Shown piece by piece: positions 11,452 through 22,240 of a stretch of DNA of 64,000 nt. The notes under the pieces were generated by a model. That model worked only from the letters and a program-made list of their open reading frames with translations. It was not told the origin of the DNA and searched no databases. The translations under genes were made by a program, and so were the position numbers. This DNA comes from Oxytricha trifallax (taxonomy: Eukaryota > Ciliophora > Spirotrichea > Sporadotrichida > Oxytrichidae): NCBI GenBank assembly GCA_000711775.1, contig ARYC01017522.1, positions 60,783 to 124,782 on the forward strand, given 5' to 3'. Positions within the stretch are counted from its first letter, which is position 1. The number at the start of each line of letters is the position of its first letter.

Positions 11452-11548
<97 letters not shown>

Positions 11549-11992
11549 ACACAAATAATTACCAAAAATAAGCATCACTTTCCTGCTGTTCATTGGAAAG
11601 ATTGTTGAGCACCTGAATGCGCAAGATCGAGACTGGAGGGAGAGGTTCCTCATTGTTATTGATAACGCCTCATATCATAAGAGCAAATTGACGCTAGACT
11701 GGCTTGAGCGACTCAAGCTCCCAGTGCTTTTCCTGGGACCATATCAGTTCGAGATGGCCCCGGTTGAACAGGCCTTCAGGTACATAAAAGGCAGACATTT
11801 TAGTATTACAAGTGCTTCAACCACCAACTAGTAAGTCTATTTGACAACTTAAGGCCTTATAGTAACCGCACAGAAACTCTCATCCTCGAGCTGGCCACCC
11901 AGCTTCAATAACTCAACATGCGTTGGCTTAAGGTCGCATATATTAGGGCACTCACTGCTGCACTCAATCACTTGAGTTTGATGGACATTTGA
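10170..11992 (+). pseudogene. IS630/Tc1-type DDE transposase interrupted by poly-G/poly-C
   Basis: ATG 10170 follows an in-frame TGA. The N-terminal 200 residues are polar; a helix-turn-helix-like region (LQISNMLGLSCYKVRKLL) and KRGPRPRR lead into the catalytic core: Asp350 in INVDEAI, Asp in IVIDNASYH (11661), and Glu in MAPVEQAF (11766). All three acidic residues are kept. A 23-nt intron at 11831-11853 (GTAAG...TTAAG) restores the frame to the C-terminal end LTAALNHLSLMDI; the element III copy has an intron at the same place. Between INHG and SITFLLF, at about 11369-11570, lies a G/C homopolymer tract absent from the paralogue. If that tract is an assembly artefact, this gene may be intact. 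Confidence 0.75.
11369..11546. repeat. Poly-G then poly-C tract (over 90 C in a row)
   Basis: A run of G with occasional C changes abruptly to C, then CTTAACCACAAA, then 93 consecutive C. It interrupts the transposase catalytic domain while keeping the frame. Nothing else in this AT-rich window resembles it, so an assembly or sequencing artefact is more likely than biology. Confidence 0.7.
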
Positions 11993-12330
11993 GAATTCTG
12001 AGGGTCGAGTGATTTTGAATATTCCAACTACATGGCGTCATCAGCAAAGGTATACCCTTAATAATCTTTGTCTGGTAAACAGCTGCCTGCTCAGTTATTT
12101 GTAACTCGCTAGCTCAGGCTGCGCTGTCTCGATCGAGGTACGATACGACTATGGTGACTTGCTAAAAATCATCGAATTCGCCTGAGACAAGCTCTCTGTA
12201 AAATTCAACGATTTGAAAAATTCCAATGTGAAGTTCTCCTGAGCTTGACATTCTGATAGCCATCAACTTCTAATCTTTCCAAGATTATTAAAATACTGGT
12301 CAGCCGATAATAATTATAATTATTAAAATA
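11993..12330. other. Spacer between transposase and Josephin-like gene
   Basis: No complete gene. Moderately GC-rich at first, then AT-rich just before ATG 12331. Possible decayed coding DNA in 12000-12260, frame not recoverable by eye. Confidence 0.35.
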
Positions 12331-14559
12331 ATGGCGAAAGTTTCAGGCAAAGTTCCTAAGAAAATTTCAACTGCTATCAATGATGAGTATGACAAGTCTT
12401 CTGCTAAGGCTAATGAGTTTGTGATCATGGAGTTCCTAGACGCTTAGGTAGACTACGGCAAATAAAGCGTGAGGTTCAAAGCGCGTACTACTTAGAATGG
12501 CGTGGAAAGCATCTTTTGGATGGATGCTTGTGAGATCAAGGGACTGTCCGCAAGAATGAAGGCCAAGTATTTCATCGAAACTAAGTACAGCACTTCTCAG
12601 GCCAAGGAGAACTACCAGATGGCTCTGGGAGCCCGCACTGACAGAGACGATGACTCTGTGATCAACCCCGAGGAAGCAGCAGACAGTGATGAGGAAGACC
12701 AACAGATATGCACCAAGGCTCAGAAAGACCAAGTCATCAAGCAAAATAAACAGGCAAACCCATCACTGGAAGGATAAGACCAAAATTTGACAGAAACTGA
12801 GGAAGAATCAGAAGCAACTTCAGAAGACTTTATCGGCTTTGAAAACGAAGAGGATCACAAAGCCGTGGTAGGCACAAAATCCTTTTTGGAGAACTCAGGG
12901 ATTGACTACTCTTCCTATATTCAACATTGCAAGGAGGCTGGATACTGTGAAGACGAAGATATCAACTACGCGTCTGTGCTCATTGAAGCGAAGGACCAGT
13001 TTATCAATGGGCGATTCAGAAGGTGGTGGAGAGTTTTAAGTGCACTTAATTGTACAAGAACGTGAAGCAACTCCCGCTCAATAAGCTCTTCAGGCAGCCC
13101 CTATGGCATTGTGGTAAGATGAGTCAACGATCTTACACTTGCATGATCCATGCTATCAACCTGTATGTGGAGGGTCCACTCTTTGATTCAGTCGAGAAGT
13201 TTGTGAGCCTGTATTAATCGCGTTGCCACATGACCAAGACCAGGAGGCCCGAGTTCCTCTGGGAGCACGGCGTGGCTTCAAGAACCTGAGGAGACTACTA
13301 TACGACTACGACACATCCAGCTGGTACAGCCCTGAGATCATCATGTCTTGTCTAGAGTTGATCTCGCCATAACTGGAGCGGAAGGTATCTCATCACTGAA
13401 CGACTTCATTAGTGTCCAACTTAGAGGCAAGAAGAGGGCGCTCTTCCAGCTCAAGACCAGGGACACCTTCGACATCGACACCAATAAGTTCTACTAGAGT
13501 GAGCTGCACTGTGGGGCTTTCGTACTAATTAACACCTAATGGTATATCATGGACTCTGCTGAGAAAGGACCCATCAACCTGAAAAGAGACAAGAAGCTGG
13601 TTACCGCATGGCTTCAAGGCATTGAGCAACTGCAGATAGTTGAGCTGCATTGACAATCCTCCTCGTGGCATGATGGAAAATTTCAAGAGAGAGTGGGAAC
13701 TCACATTGAGTGGCCTGTACTTGAGAGCTGGCTCAGGAAAGCAGCGACCTAAGAAGAGCAATCGCAAGGTGAGAAAGGCAGACCGCAAGAAACTCAGTCA
13801 AGGCTCATCTCTATACAGAGCAACAAAGATTGAACCTCAGCTCACTCTTAAGAAAAACCCCAGAAGTGAGAACGCGCTGGTCCATATGCTACTCCAGATC
13901 GCGGTGAGTTAATCAAAGCTGCCAAATCAAAGCAAACACAACGTGCTCGTGATGCCAAGTTTGACTAGAAGAAAGAGATAGCACTTAAGAAGTTGGAGAA
14001 CAAGGAGTACGATAAGCTAGAAAAAGCAATGAGGAGTGACCTGGGTATAGCGACTAAGATACTTGAGCTGAAAGCTGGACTTGACAAAGAGAAGGTGCTG
14101 CCATTTACCAAGGATTACCTCAGAGGAATCGACGAGAAATACCACAAAGAAGCAGGATTAGCTCTCACCTGGGCCAGCTTGGAGGCAAAAGCTGCGCGCA
14201 AGTGGTTGTTTGAGTAGGAGTTCCAGAAGACTGTGGAGAGAGACCTAACCAAGCAGGGCGTCAAGTATACCTAAAACGATGTCAAGAGGAAGGTGGGAGA
14301 GCTCATGAAGAAGAGATAAGAAAACGTGCTAAAGAGATTCACTAAGGACCTGGCCATGCTCATGCAGAGCGCCCCCCACATCCCCACTCAGTTCCTGCAG
14401 AGATTCAAGGCCGCCATCACCCAGGACACCGTGGATTCGTTGATGAAGGAAGCATCGAAATTCAGACCAAAGGATGGAGAATGCGCAGAGATCAAGGACC
14501 TGGACCGGGAGAGGCAAGAGCAGCTCAAGACCTTGAGAGAGAAGATTGACAATTTGTGA
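12331..14559 (+). pseudogene. Josephin-like cysteine protease gene with chromo-like N-terminus, broken
   Basis: ATG 12331 opens 244 codons to TGA 13063. Residues about 29-80 (FVIMEFLD...IFWMDACEI) faintly resemble a chromodomain; an acidic linker follows. Coding then jumps frame near 13011, 13280 and 13384. Across these pieces lie the Josephin signatures: Cys in YTCMIHAIN (13140), His in LHCGAFVL (13507) and Asp in WYIMDSA (13552), aligning with C-x2-HCLN, H and N of ataxin-3. From 13384 one frame continues to 14559 with TGA at 13651, near 13830 and near 13868, each one base from an Arg codon, and ends in a Lys/Glu-rich coiled coil. Josephins cleave ubiquitin chains. Three frameshifts and three stops make this copy dead. 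Family call moderate. Confidence 0.5.
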
Positions 14560-14640
14560 AGTGAGTTATATGATATTAAGTTTCAAGTTATTTCATTTTG
14601 ATTAATTTCTATCGTCTACAAAAAATTGTAAATAACAGCA

Positions 14641-14721
14641 TTGGGGTTTTATGAACATAATTTTATTTGATCTCTTTTTTGATTTATTTTTAACAGTCTC
14701 CCCATTTTAATTATACTCGCT
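14641..14721 (-). repeat. Right terminal inverted repeat of the 9.9-kb element
   Basis: Runs from the telomere-like TTGGGGTTTTATGAAC to AATTATACTCGCT, followed by the TA duplication at 14722-14723. Confidence 0.8.
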
Positions 14722-14748
14722 TAATACTGAATTACTGATTAAAGATAT

Positions 14749-17700
14749 ATGGAATCTTCATCTCCTTAGCAACACAACGCAAACCTTGAAGTAAATCAAT
14801 CGTAATTTTAAACTCTAACTCTTACTTTTAGACAAACTCAAACCTCTAAAATCAGGAGTTTCAAGCAAATAACAATGGAGCAGTTTAAGATGTTAATTTT
14901 GACGACCCAGAAGTTTAAGCTTAACTCGCGAGGGGAGTTCTTGTTGTGCCTAATCGCCAAAATGGAGATTAGAATATCTAGATAAGGATATTTTATAACT
15001 TAAACCAATCAGATGATGATGATGATATTCTTTCAATTTCAACTGCTGATTCACGAAGCTGCTATTCGAAGTCAAATGATTCTATAAACGCTTCATTAAA
15101 AAATAGAAATAAAGTTTATTGGAATTTTTGGGGAATATTCATTTAATAATAGATGTTAAAATTTTACACATGCGGCAATTTCTTTATATTTACTGAAAAT
15201 AAAATCTATGTATAATAATTTTATTTGGAAAAACTATATGAAGTATTTAAGAGACTTATAAACGAAATCATCTTATTAATTCAAATTAAAAGGCGGACTT
15301 ATTTATACAATTAAGAAATGATTTAAATATCTTTTCATCTTTAATTTTATGATTAGATATGATTAATATATGAAAAATTTCAAAACAATATGCTTGATAG
15401 AAAGCTGATCTAATAGCCAATACTCATTTGTTTAGAAATTCTATTTAAATAGTATTTAGCATATTATGTTTTAACTATTATTTTGGATAAATTAGAAGGA
15501 ATTGTTTATTGTATTTGATTATTAGCCTTAATATATCTTCACATAATTTCATGAATTTGATTTGAAGTATATAAAAGTTACAAATAAAAAAAGAATATTT
15601 TAAATAAAAGCACTAAATAATTTTACTACCAGAAATTTGAAATAAAATTTTTAAAAAATTAACTTCAGAATAGGTAAGCCTGACCATAAAAATGAATAAG
15701 TTTTCCGTCTAAATATATAAATTTTTTTAACTTATTTAATTAGGCTACTGGCTTGGTATTCAAAGGCTATATAAAATTCAGAAAGAATACGAAGCTTGCC
15801 GATTAAAGTGATGATTTTGAAAATCTCATCGTTACAATAATGAAAAACCCAGGCGGCACTGGAAAGTTTCATCTATAGTTCTAAACTTGCAGCTTAACGG
15901 AAGATTTTTATCATTAATTTGAACGTATTAATGATGAAGATGGTATTATTGATAAAGATGGCAATGTCTAAAAATACATTTATTTTAACATATATTATTG
16001 AGACTAGAAATGTTTCTTAAAAATATAAAATTATTAAATTTCATTTTTTAAAAAATATTTTTCTATTTTACAACTAGCAAATAATTTCATTAAAATACAT
16101 ATATAATAGGACTTTTAAATTAAAAAGTTAATAAATAGGTCGCACCTCTCCAAATGTGGAACTCTAAGCCAAGTAATAGGATCACCCATGATCCACTTAG
16201 ACCACAAAAAGTAGGAAGTTTAATAAATCGACCAAAGCGCTTGCTCTCCTTCGTCCATAGAAGACGGAGTTGACCTTATTGCTTACTTCAACGATAAGCA
16301 ATAAGAAAGATTAGCGGACTTCTGAGTATAGACCTCAACCACCACCAAGCCAATCTCCTAGCACTAGCAATAGACGAGCCGAGTAACACTGACTTTTAAT
16401 CAACTAGATTCAAGGAAGAGGTAGAGGCGAAAATCAGAAAAAGAAAGCTCAAAGAGCAAAGAGCTACCAGTCCCCAAACTTCACAACAGAGTCTACACAA
16501 CATAGAAATCCAAGAACAAGCAAGCACAACAAAGAGTCAGGCCAGCTTAGATTACTCCATTAGTTAAAGTTCACTATTTAATAGTGATTCAAATAACAGA
16601 CTGTTTAACTAAGACTCTAAAAGGACCACCTAGAGTAGCAACCTATTTAATAATCTTTAAACCAATAGCCAGGTAAACTTATTCAATAGTACCAACACAA
16701 ATCTACCAACTCTAGACATCTGGGGTAAACCAATCTCATAACCGAGATAAACGCCTCCAACATGGAATGATCTTTTCAAACCAAACTGCTCACTATCTCA
16801 ATTATTCAGCATTCATAAAACCCAGAGACCCCTCCAACAAAACCCCATCTTCTAATAAAACCTTTTTGACCAAAAATTCACTATCAAATAAGAATAAAAT
16901 AGAAGTCAAGGTAATGACGCACTTAGGGTACTAAATAGGGAAGAAAAAGAGACTCACATATTCTAAAATATTCTTTTTGACCAAACTCAGAATACAACAT
17001 AGTCTCCTCAAATAACAATGAAAGAGCCCTATATAACCCCAAATACGCTTCAGTCAAATAATGAACACACCAATGTTAAACAAGAAGCTTCTACCCAAGC
17101 GTCTCCATACTTGCTTAAAATATCAGAAAACTTTTCTGTTGACATAAAAAATTAGGGAAAAACACCACACCTGATCAGAACCAAAGATATAAATATTAAT
17201 AAGGAAATTTTATAAATTGAACTAATGGTTGAATTACAATCACAAAATTAATATAATAAATTTGGAAAATTAGGATTTCTTACCTAAAAAGATTATAAAT
17301 ACAATGACTAGAAAATTAGTTGTACTCTCAGAAATGTGCAGAGACTCACAAACTTCAGGAAACTAAATATACACTTGGAAAACTTATAGATCCAAGATTA
17401 GATTGAAAAAGTTATCCCAAAAGATGAATAACATACCAAACACGAGAAAACTAAATTCATCAAAAAGAAGAAAAGAAAGTGAAGAACATGAAGAGCAGGC
17501 ACAGTTGATGACAAATAGACAACCTACTGTCTAATTTTTAAGGATGAACTTTCTTGAAAAAAGCAAGACTCCACAACCATTGAAAGGGCTTGTCCCTTAT
17601 ATATATTAAAACATTTATCAGATCGGGGGTCCCCAGAGACCTCAATGTGATCTTATTATTATTATTATTATTAAAATACATATAAATAAAATCTATGTCC

Positions 17701-20700
17701 TTCTCTATAATTAAAAATCGAAAAACTAATTTTTATGAACATTTTAAATATATTTATAATAAGAGCTTGATCAAATGATTAAAGAGGAAAAGGAACTTAA
17801 TGGAATCATTGTCAGAAAAGTTTTGACTAAGCTAAGAGATCACATGCATAAATTCTTAATTGAAAAGCTAGAGCAATAAATAAATTAAAATTTAATTATA
17901 ATTTTATATTAAATTAAAAATAACTGGCAAATATTCAACATACAGAAGATTTTTAAGAAGAGGAGTGAGATGTTGTTTTGGAAACGTAACATGTGGAAGT
18001 TCTTCCTTAATTTTAAAGAACCCACTTTTTTGTCAGATTAATTTTTAACTTTTTGTAATTGTAATTAAATTTCCTTGCCTACATAAAAAGTCTCTTGCTC
18101 TTAAATTTCTCTTTAAAGTTTCATTTTCCATAACTAACTTATTTGTGCTACTGTTTTATCGTAATTTGTATTGAAATTGCATCATTATAGAAATCAAGAC
18201 AGACTTATATAGTATGATTAGTTTATATGTCATTTAAAATTTGATCGGCATCTTAAATTTTTAACTATTTAGAAATTGCTGGTAAAAAATATTTGTTGCG
18301 ATGGTATTATAGTCACAAAATGTCCAGCATCAAAATGAATGAGTTCTAGTTTCAAATCGACTTTTAGCATTGGTACAGAATTAAGAATGATAATCCAAAA
18401 CAATAAACTCATAAAATTTCATGATTGCTATGTGAACATTATATGAATTTTAAATTAAATAAAGTTATAAAATATTGAATCAAATACACATTAACAAACA
18501 TAAAAACTATAAATTTACCATTTTTATAATTTTTGTAATTAATAAAAATCATTAAATTTATTTTGGAGACAAAAATTCATTTTCTAATAAATAATTTATT
18601 GATAGAGTTGTACGACATCTAAATGACCATAAAACGTAAAAGTTTTTAGCTTTATAGAGTAAGAGCGATTCCTCATAAAGTTTGAATAACCGGTCTCGGA
18701 CTTTCTTTCTTTCCTTATTTTATTTTATGATATATTACTAACGAATTGATTAGAACTGTATGTATGATCTCTCATCTTTGAATTCACTATTGTATTTAAG
18801 CAATTAGATTAAATAATTCCATAATAAAGATACTCCCATGAAAAAGTTTGACACACCTTGTAAGTTAATTTTAATAGAGAGCAGACCGTTCAGGCTCGTA
18901 AGTGGGATTGCTTGGTCATATATGATCAATTTAATTTCGCAGTAAGAGATTTATCTATTAATTAATTTTCTATCATTCTCAGATATTTATTCATCTCTCT
19001 AACAAAACTTAAAATATTATTTTTGTCAAAAAACATCAAAATTGATCATTTAAATTCTAAATAAAATTAATGTTTATGCTATTTAAATGAATAATTTAAG
19101 TTTAGAGTTGTAGTACAAATCTTAACCATAAGATTTATACAATGCATTTTAATTACTTAAATACATCACAAAATGAAAAATAATCATGATTCTCAAATTT
19201 AATTTGAAGCTTTGAAGTTTAGATTCAATTATAGTATGAATAATTTGATGCTTTAATCTTAATATTAATATCTTAAGTAGAAATGGAACATAATATAGTA
19301 AATTTAATCTTTTTGTCTTTTTTTTTCTTTATTTCTATTATAATTAATTTGATTTGTTAAGGACTTAGACTTGACTTCAGAAGAGACTTATTCTTCCACC
19401 CAGCTTGAAAATAAATTCATAATCTCTGAATCAGAAGAACTTGAAAACGATGATATGATGGAAATCAAGAAATTTGTGATTAAATCTAAGGTTCAAGATG
19501 GAAATAGTGCAACAGAAGAATTCTTTAAATATAACATTGTGATGAAGTTTGGGGATCCAGTTAATAAGCATTTTTCAAAGATTTGCTTGTGGGTCTTTGT
19601 TATTTCAATGTTTTATTTTAAATAAACTTATTTTAACATATTAGATTAATTATAAATCATAATAATTAATAATCCTGAGACAGGACTGTATTTCATTGTG
19701 GGTGACAGACTATACCACGAATTAAAAGATATCTGTGATAAAGATTTATTTATAATTATTACAAATAATATAATATTGAATTTTCAATTATAAAAACAGA
19801 TTCAAATGTGAAAGTTTACAAATCTTTAAAGCAAGCTTTTGAATCCAATGAAGAATTAGATATTTAAGCTTAATTATTATTAAATAAGTATAAAATATTT
19901 AAATCATTAAATTTGGTTATATATTTAATAAACTTAAACATTGAATAGAGATTCAATTGATGATTTGATAAATGGGATGATGTGGGATAAATGCTTTTCA
20001 CTCTCCATAAATTTGATTAAATCATAATTAATTTTATAATAATTTGTACTAAATACTTGAATTAATGTATTTATTTTGATAATTTGAATGAATATTTCTC
20101 AAATCTTATAATTAAAAACCTAGAGCAATTAGAAATCATAGTAAGTTTTGCAACATATTTTTAATATAGTCATTATAAATTTATGATTTTTCTTGACTCA
20201 TCTTTTTTCGTTTATAAGGTGAGAGATACAACTAATGAGAATGAAATTCTTAATGACGATTTCCAATTGGAACTAGAGATTTTATCAAGTTTTGGGGATA
20301 AAAGTAGAATGGCTTCAGATCCTTCATAATTACAGAAAGAAATAAATGATTTGCAAAGAGAAATCAACAAACAAAACTAAGCAGGCGGGAACAACACGCA
20401 TGTTATTAATCATCAGCAGAGAAGAGTTATTACTCATAAGATCATTCAGTAAGTTATATTAAATATTTGAATAAATATTTTAATAAGTATAAATTTATAA
20501 ATAAAACTTAAGCAAATTTTCTAAATAAAAATAAAATAAGTTAAAGTGGAGTTATCATAATTCAATATAGGAATTTTACAGTTAAAAGTTAAGCTGCAGA
20601 CAAGAATAAAAACACCTGAAATACATATATTTTTTACAAAGGAAATATTTAGATTATTGGTTAATATACTTTCTCTTTAAATGAAAATTATTTTTAGTAT

Positions 20701-21906
20701 ATCTAAGTATATTAATCTGTAAGAGTAGGGTTTCAAGTAAACAAATTAATCATAATTTAATTAAAACCTATCACTTTTTAATGGAATCAAATAGGTCAAA
20801 TATAAATAAAAATAATATTAATTAATTAATTTATTTATTATTATTAATTAGTTCAACAGACTACTCGCAAGTCGAATAAGACTTCAACTTTTCAGAAAAT
20901 GTTAGCCAATTGAACAATCAAAACAATCATTAATAAAACTAACTAACGACTGATCAAAACAATTCATAACCTAACAATTTGTAAGAAATACAATAAATTC
21001 CTGCAAATCAATAAACATTAGAAGATAAAAGACGTGATAAATTCTTGAGAGACTAGGAAGAATTCACTAATGAAGAAATTAATGAAAGTGAAGCCACTAG
21101 TGTAAGCTCATTTATGATATTCTTTAAGTATATTTATTTTTACACAAATAAAAATTATGAAATAATTGATGAATTTCTTTTATATTTTTTTTAATTATTA
21201 ATATCAAATTTCAGTTAAAACGTGTGTTAATGCTCGTTTACCATATATATAGCCGCAAAAGCTTATATAAAATTGTATAAATTTATTCAAATGATTGCAA
21301 ATATAAACAATGCAAATTTACAAATAAGCTATAAAATTGAGATTCTAAGCAGGTTTTATAAATGATTAATCAAATCAGAGATTACAAGCGCTGATAGCTT
21401 TTGAGTGGAATGATGAGTTAAGAGAAGTGCCTATGCTATAAGAAGAATAAGGATGCTTCTAAGTTTTAAATTATATACAAATGTTTCATTTAAATTAATA
21501 AATTATTCATTATCTAATTTTTTTAAATAAAAAGTTGTTGATTATTGTTGATTAATCAAAATTTAAAGAATATCAAAGAGTATATTTTTAATGATAAATT
21601 ATAATAAATTAATAAGACATTCTGAATTAACTGGATGCTAATGATATTAATTATGAAAGTTTAAAGTCAATTGCTTAGTAGATGAAAAATACAATAACAA
21701 AGTAGGTTTTAAATAGGAAATTGGAAGAATCTTTAAAATTAATAATGAAATATATTTGAGATATATATTATAGTAATAAATTTTTACATAATTAAATTTA
21801 TAATCTAAGAAATCTATAGAACTCACCGCCGAAAATTATAAATAAATTCTTTTTGAAAAATTGAAATTATTTAAAATTAATAATTCGAAAAGAGGAGAAT
21901 TTTTGA
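14749..21906 (+). CDS. Host gene split into about 15 collinear segments (MDSs), unknown product
   Basis: Coding blocks in constant order are separated by AT-rich spacers. It starts at ATG 14749, 26 bp after the transposon end, and ends at TGA 21904-21906. Blocks: 14749-about 15118 (intron 14791-14831), about 15740-15971, 17763-17882, 17929-18016, 18259-18416, 18628-18685, 18843-18946 (intron 18898-18942), 19358-19567, 19666-19746, 19798-19873, 19933-20016, 20081-21115 (introns 20141-20218, 20449-20851), 21355-21463, 21613-21746, 21870-21906. At 12 junctions a short repeat flanks the spacer, and keeping one copy restores the frame. The protein is Gln/Asn/Glu-rich with a long hydrophilic middle (EINDLQREINKQ). 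No family recognised. The first junction (about 15119-15740) is unresolved. Confidence 0.75.
15119..15740. other. Unresolved AT-rich IES between segments 1 and 2
   Basis: AT-rich, no gene. A 9-bp repeat TTAAAAAAT occurs at both sides, but using it leaves the next segment out of frame, so the true pointer, or an extra small segment, is not settled. A possible intron donor GTAAGCC lies near 15676. Confidence 0.4.
15972..17759. other. IES of about 1.8 kb carrying a retroposon-like insert
   Basis: Two pointers fit the frame equally: TAA (15969-15971 and 17760-17762) or TTGAT (15949-15953 and 17767-17771). The spacer is far longer than the other IESs of this gene because of the insert at 16140-17674. 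Confidence 0.55.
16140..17674 (+). mobile_element. Retroposon-like insert with 402-residue ORF and (TTA)n tail
   Basis: A GC-richer block in an AT-rich IES. One frame is open from 16274 to TGA 17480-17482 (403 codons), rich in Gln, Ser, Asn and Thr, with a repeated LFDQ motif and a basic C-terminus ending KKKKRKV. No ATG is found near its start, so it looks 5'-truncated. It is followed by about 170 bp and then (TTA)n at 17653-17671, like the microsatellite tail of some non-LTR retroelements. No reverse transcriptase is present. An ORF1-type protein is a guess; a captured gene is the alternative. Confidence 0.35.
17878..17933. other. IES, pointer AAATA
   Basis: AAATA at 17878-17882 and 17929-17933. 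Keeping one copy joins ...LEQQ to IFNIQKIFKKR in frame. Confidence 0.7.
18011..18264. other. IES, pointer TTTTAA
   Basis: TTTTAA at 18011-18016 and 18259-18264. Removal joins KFFLNF to NYLEIAGKK in frame. Confidence 0.7.
18410..18634. other. IES, pointer CATAAAA
   Basis: CATAAAA at 18410-18416 and 18628-18634. Removal joins NPKQQTHK to TQKFLALQSK in frame. Confidence 0.75.
18677..18851. other. IES, pointer AAAGTTTGA
   Basis: AAAGTTTGA at 18677-18685 and 18843-18851. Removal joins SKSDSSQSL to THL in frame. Confidence 0.65.
18943..19361. other. IES, pointer TAAG
   Basis: TAAG at 18943-18946 and 19358-19361. With the 45-nt intron at 18898-18942 removed as well, RADRSGS joins KDLDLTSEE in frame. 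Confidence 0.65.
19561..19672. other. IES, pointer TTAATAA
   Basis: TTAATAA at 19561-19567 and 19666-19672. Removal joins KFGDPVN to NPETGLYF in frame; the run after it that stays open to 19625 is IES, not protein. Confidence 0.8.
19742..19802. other. IES, pointer AGATT
   Basis: AGATT at 19742-19746 and 19798-19802. Removal joins LKDICDKD to SNVKVYKSL in frame. Confidence 0.8.
19869..19937. other. IES, pointer CTTAA
   Basis: CTTAA at 19869-19873 and 19933-19937. Removal joins NEELDIQA to QTLNRDSIDD in frame. Confidence 0.8.
20010..20087. other. IES, pointer AATTTGA
   Basis: AATTTGA at 20010-20016 and 20081-20087. Removal joins DKCFSLSI to NLNEYFSNL in frame. Confidence 0.8.
20449..20851 (+). 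other. 403-nt intron or intron-like IES
   Basis: GTAAGT at its start and TTAG at its end; removal keeps frame from THKII to HSTDYSQVEQD. It is far longer than other introns here, so it may contain an IES as well. A second GTAAGT...ATAAG spacer at 20141-20218 (78 nt) also reads as an intron. Confidence 0.5.
21111..21359. other. IES, pointer TTTAT
   Basis: TTTAT at 21111-21115 and 21355-21359. Removal joins EATSVSSF to INDQSNQRLQ in frame. Confidence 0.75.
21460..21616. other. IES, pointer TAAG
   Basis: TAAG at 21460-21463 and 21613-21616. Removal joins LQEEQGCF to QDILNQLDAND in frame. Confidence 0.75.
21732..21884. other. IES with 15-bp pointer at the 3' end of the gene
   Basis: TTTAAAATTAATAAT is present at 21732-21746 and 21870-21884. 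Removal gives a short tail IIRKEENF and stop TGA 21904-21906. Confidence 0.75.
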
Positions 21907-22115
21907 GTAGGAGAGATAATAGCGATAACAATTAGCTAAAATATCATAATTATATGGGAATAAATCAATTAATCTAGATTGCACATGTATAATTTAAATA
22001 CGTAATAAATATATATTTTTAGGAACTCTATAGCAGTTTTTCATATTAGCCTATTTTGCGGTAGAGTACCCTAATTATATATTTAAAAATTAAATATAGT
22101 CATAATATATATATA

Positions 22116-22240
22116 AACCCCAATACGTATGTACACATAGAATTTGTAAGTTGATAAAAAGTTTTAAGTATATCGATAAATAAGGAAATTTAAAAGGACA
22201 GAATTTAACTTAATTTGAGGGAGCCGATCGAGAGAATGCA
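22116..22240 (+). repeat. Left terminal repeat of element I
   Basis: Starts AACCCCAATACG then TATGTACACATAG and continues to GAGGGAGCCGATC, matching the ends at 30232, 37551-37782 and 49696-49817. Confidence 0.85.

Larger units (their letters stand above)
4819..14721. mobile_element. 9.9-kb DNA transposon with TA target duplication
   Basis: Inverted ends start AGCGAGTATAATTAAAATG and run about 80-90 bp to AAAACCCCAA, a telomere-like tract at 5685-5693 and, inverted, at 14643-14652. They are flanked by TA at 4817-4818 and 14722-14723, as for IS630/Tc1 elements. The left end is split by a 792-bp foldback insertion. The interior is clearly GC-richer than its surroundings and codes, in ciliate code, for an 818-codon ORF, an accessory protein, a DDE transposase and a Josephin-like protease. 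Several genes are broken. It sits between the divergent starts of the thioesterase segment (4576) and the split gene (14749), so its excision would join two host promoters. Confidence 0.8.

Noticed and set aside
11338-11571. Proline-rich and glycine-rich ORFs
   Set aside because: They are translations of the poly-C/poly-G tract.
15103-15660. TTAAAAAAT as pointer for the first IES of the split gene
   Set aside because: The repeat is real, but using it leaves the following segment out of frame even with the nearby GTAAG intron removed.
19371-19625. 84-codon ORF as a complete protein
   Set aside because: Its second half lies in an IES; the pointer TTAATAA joins the first part to the next coding segment in frame.
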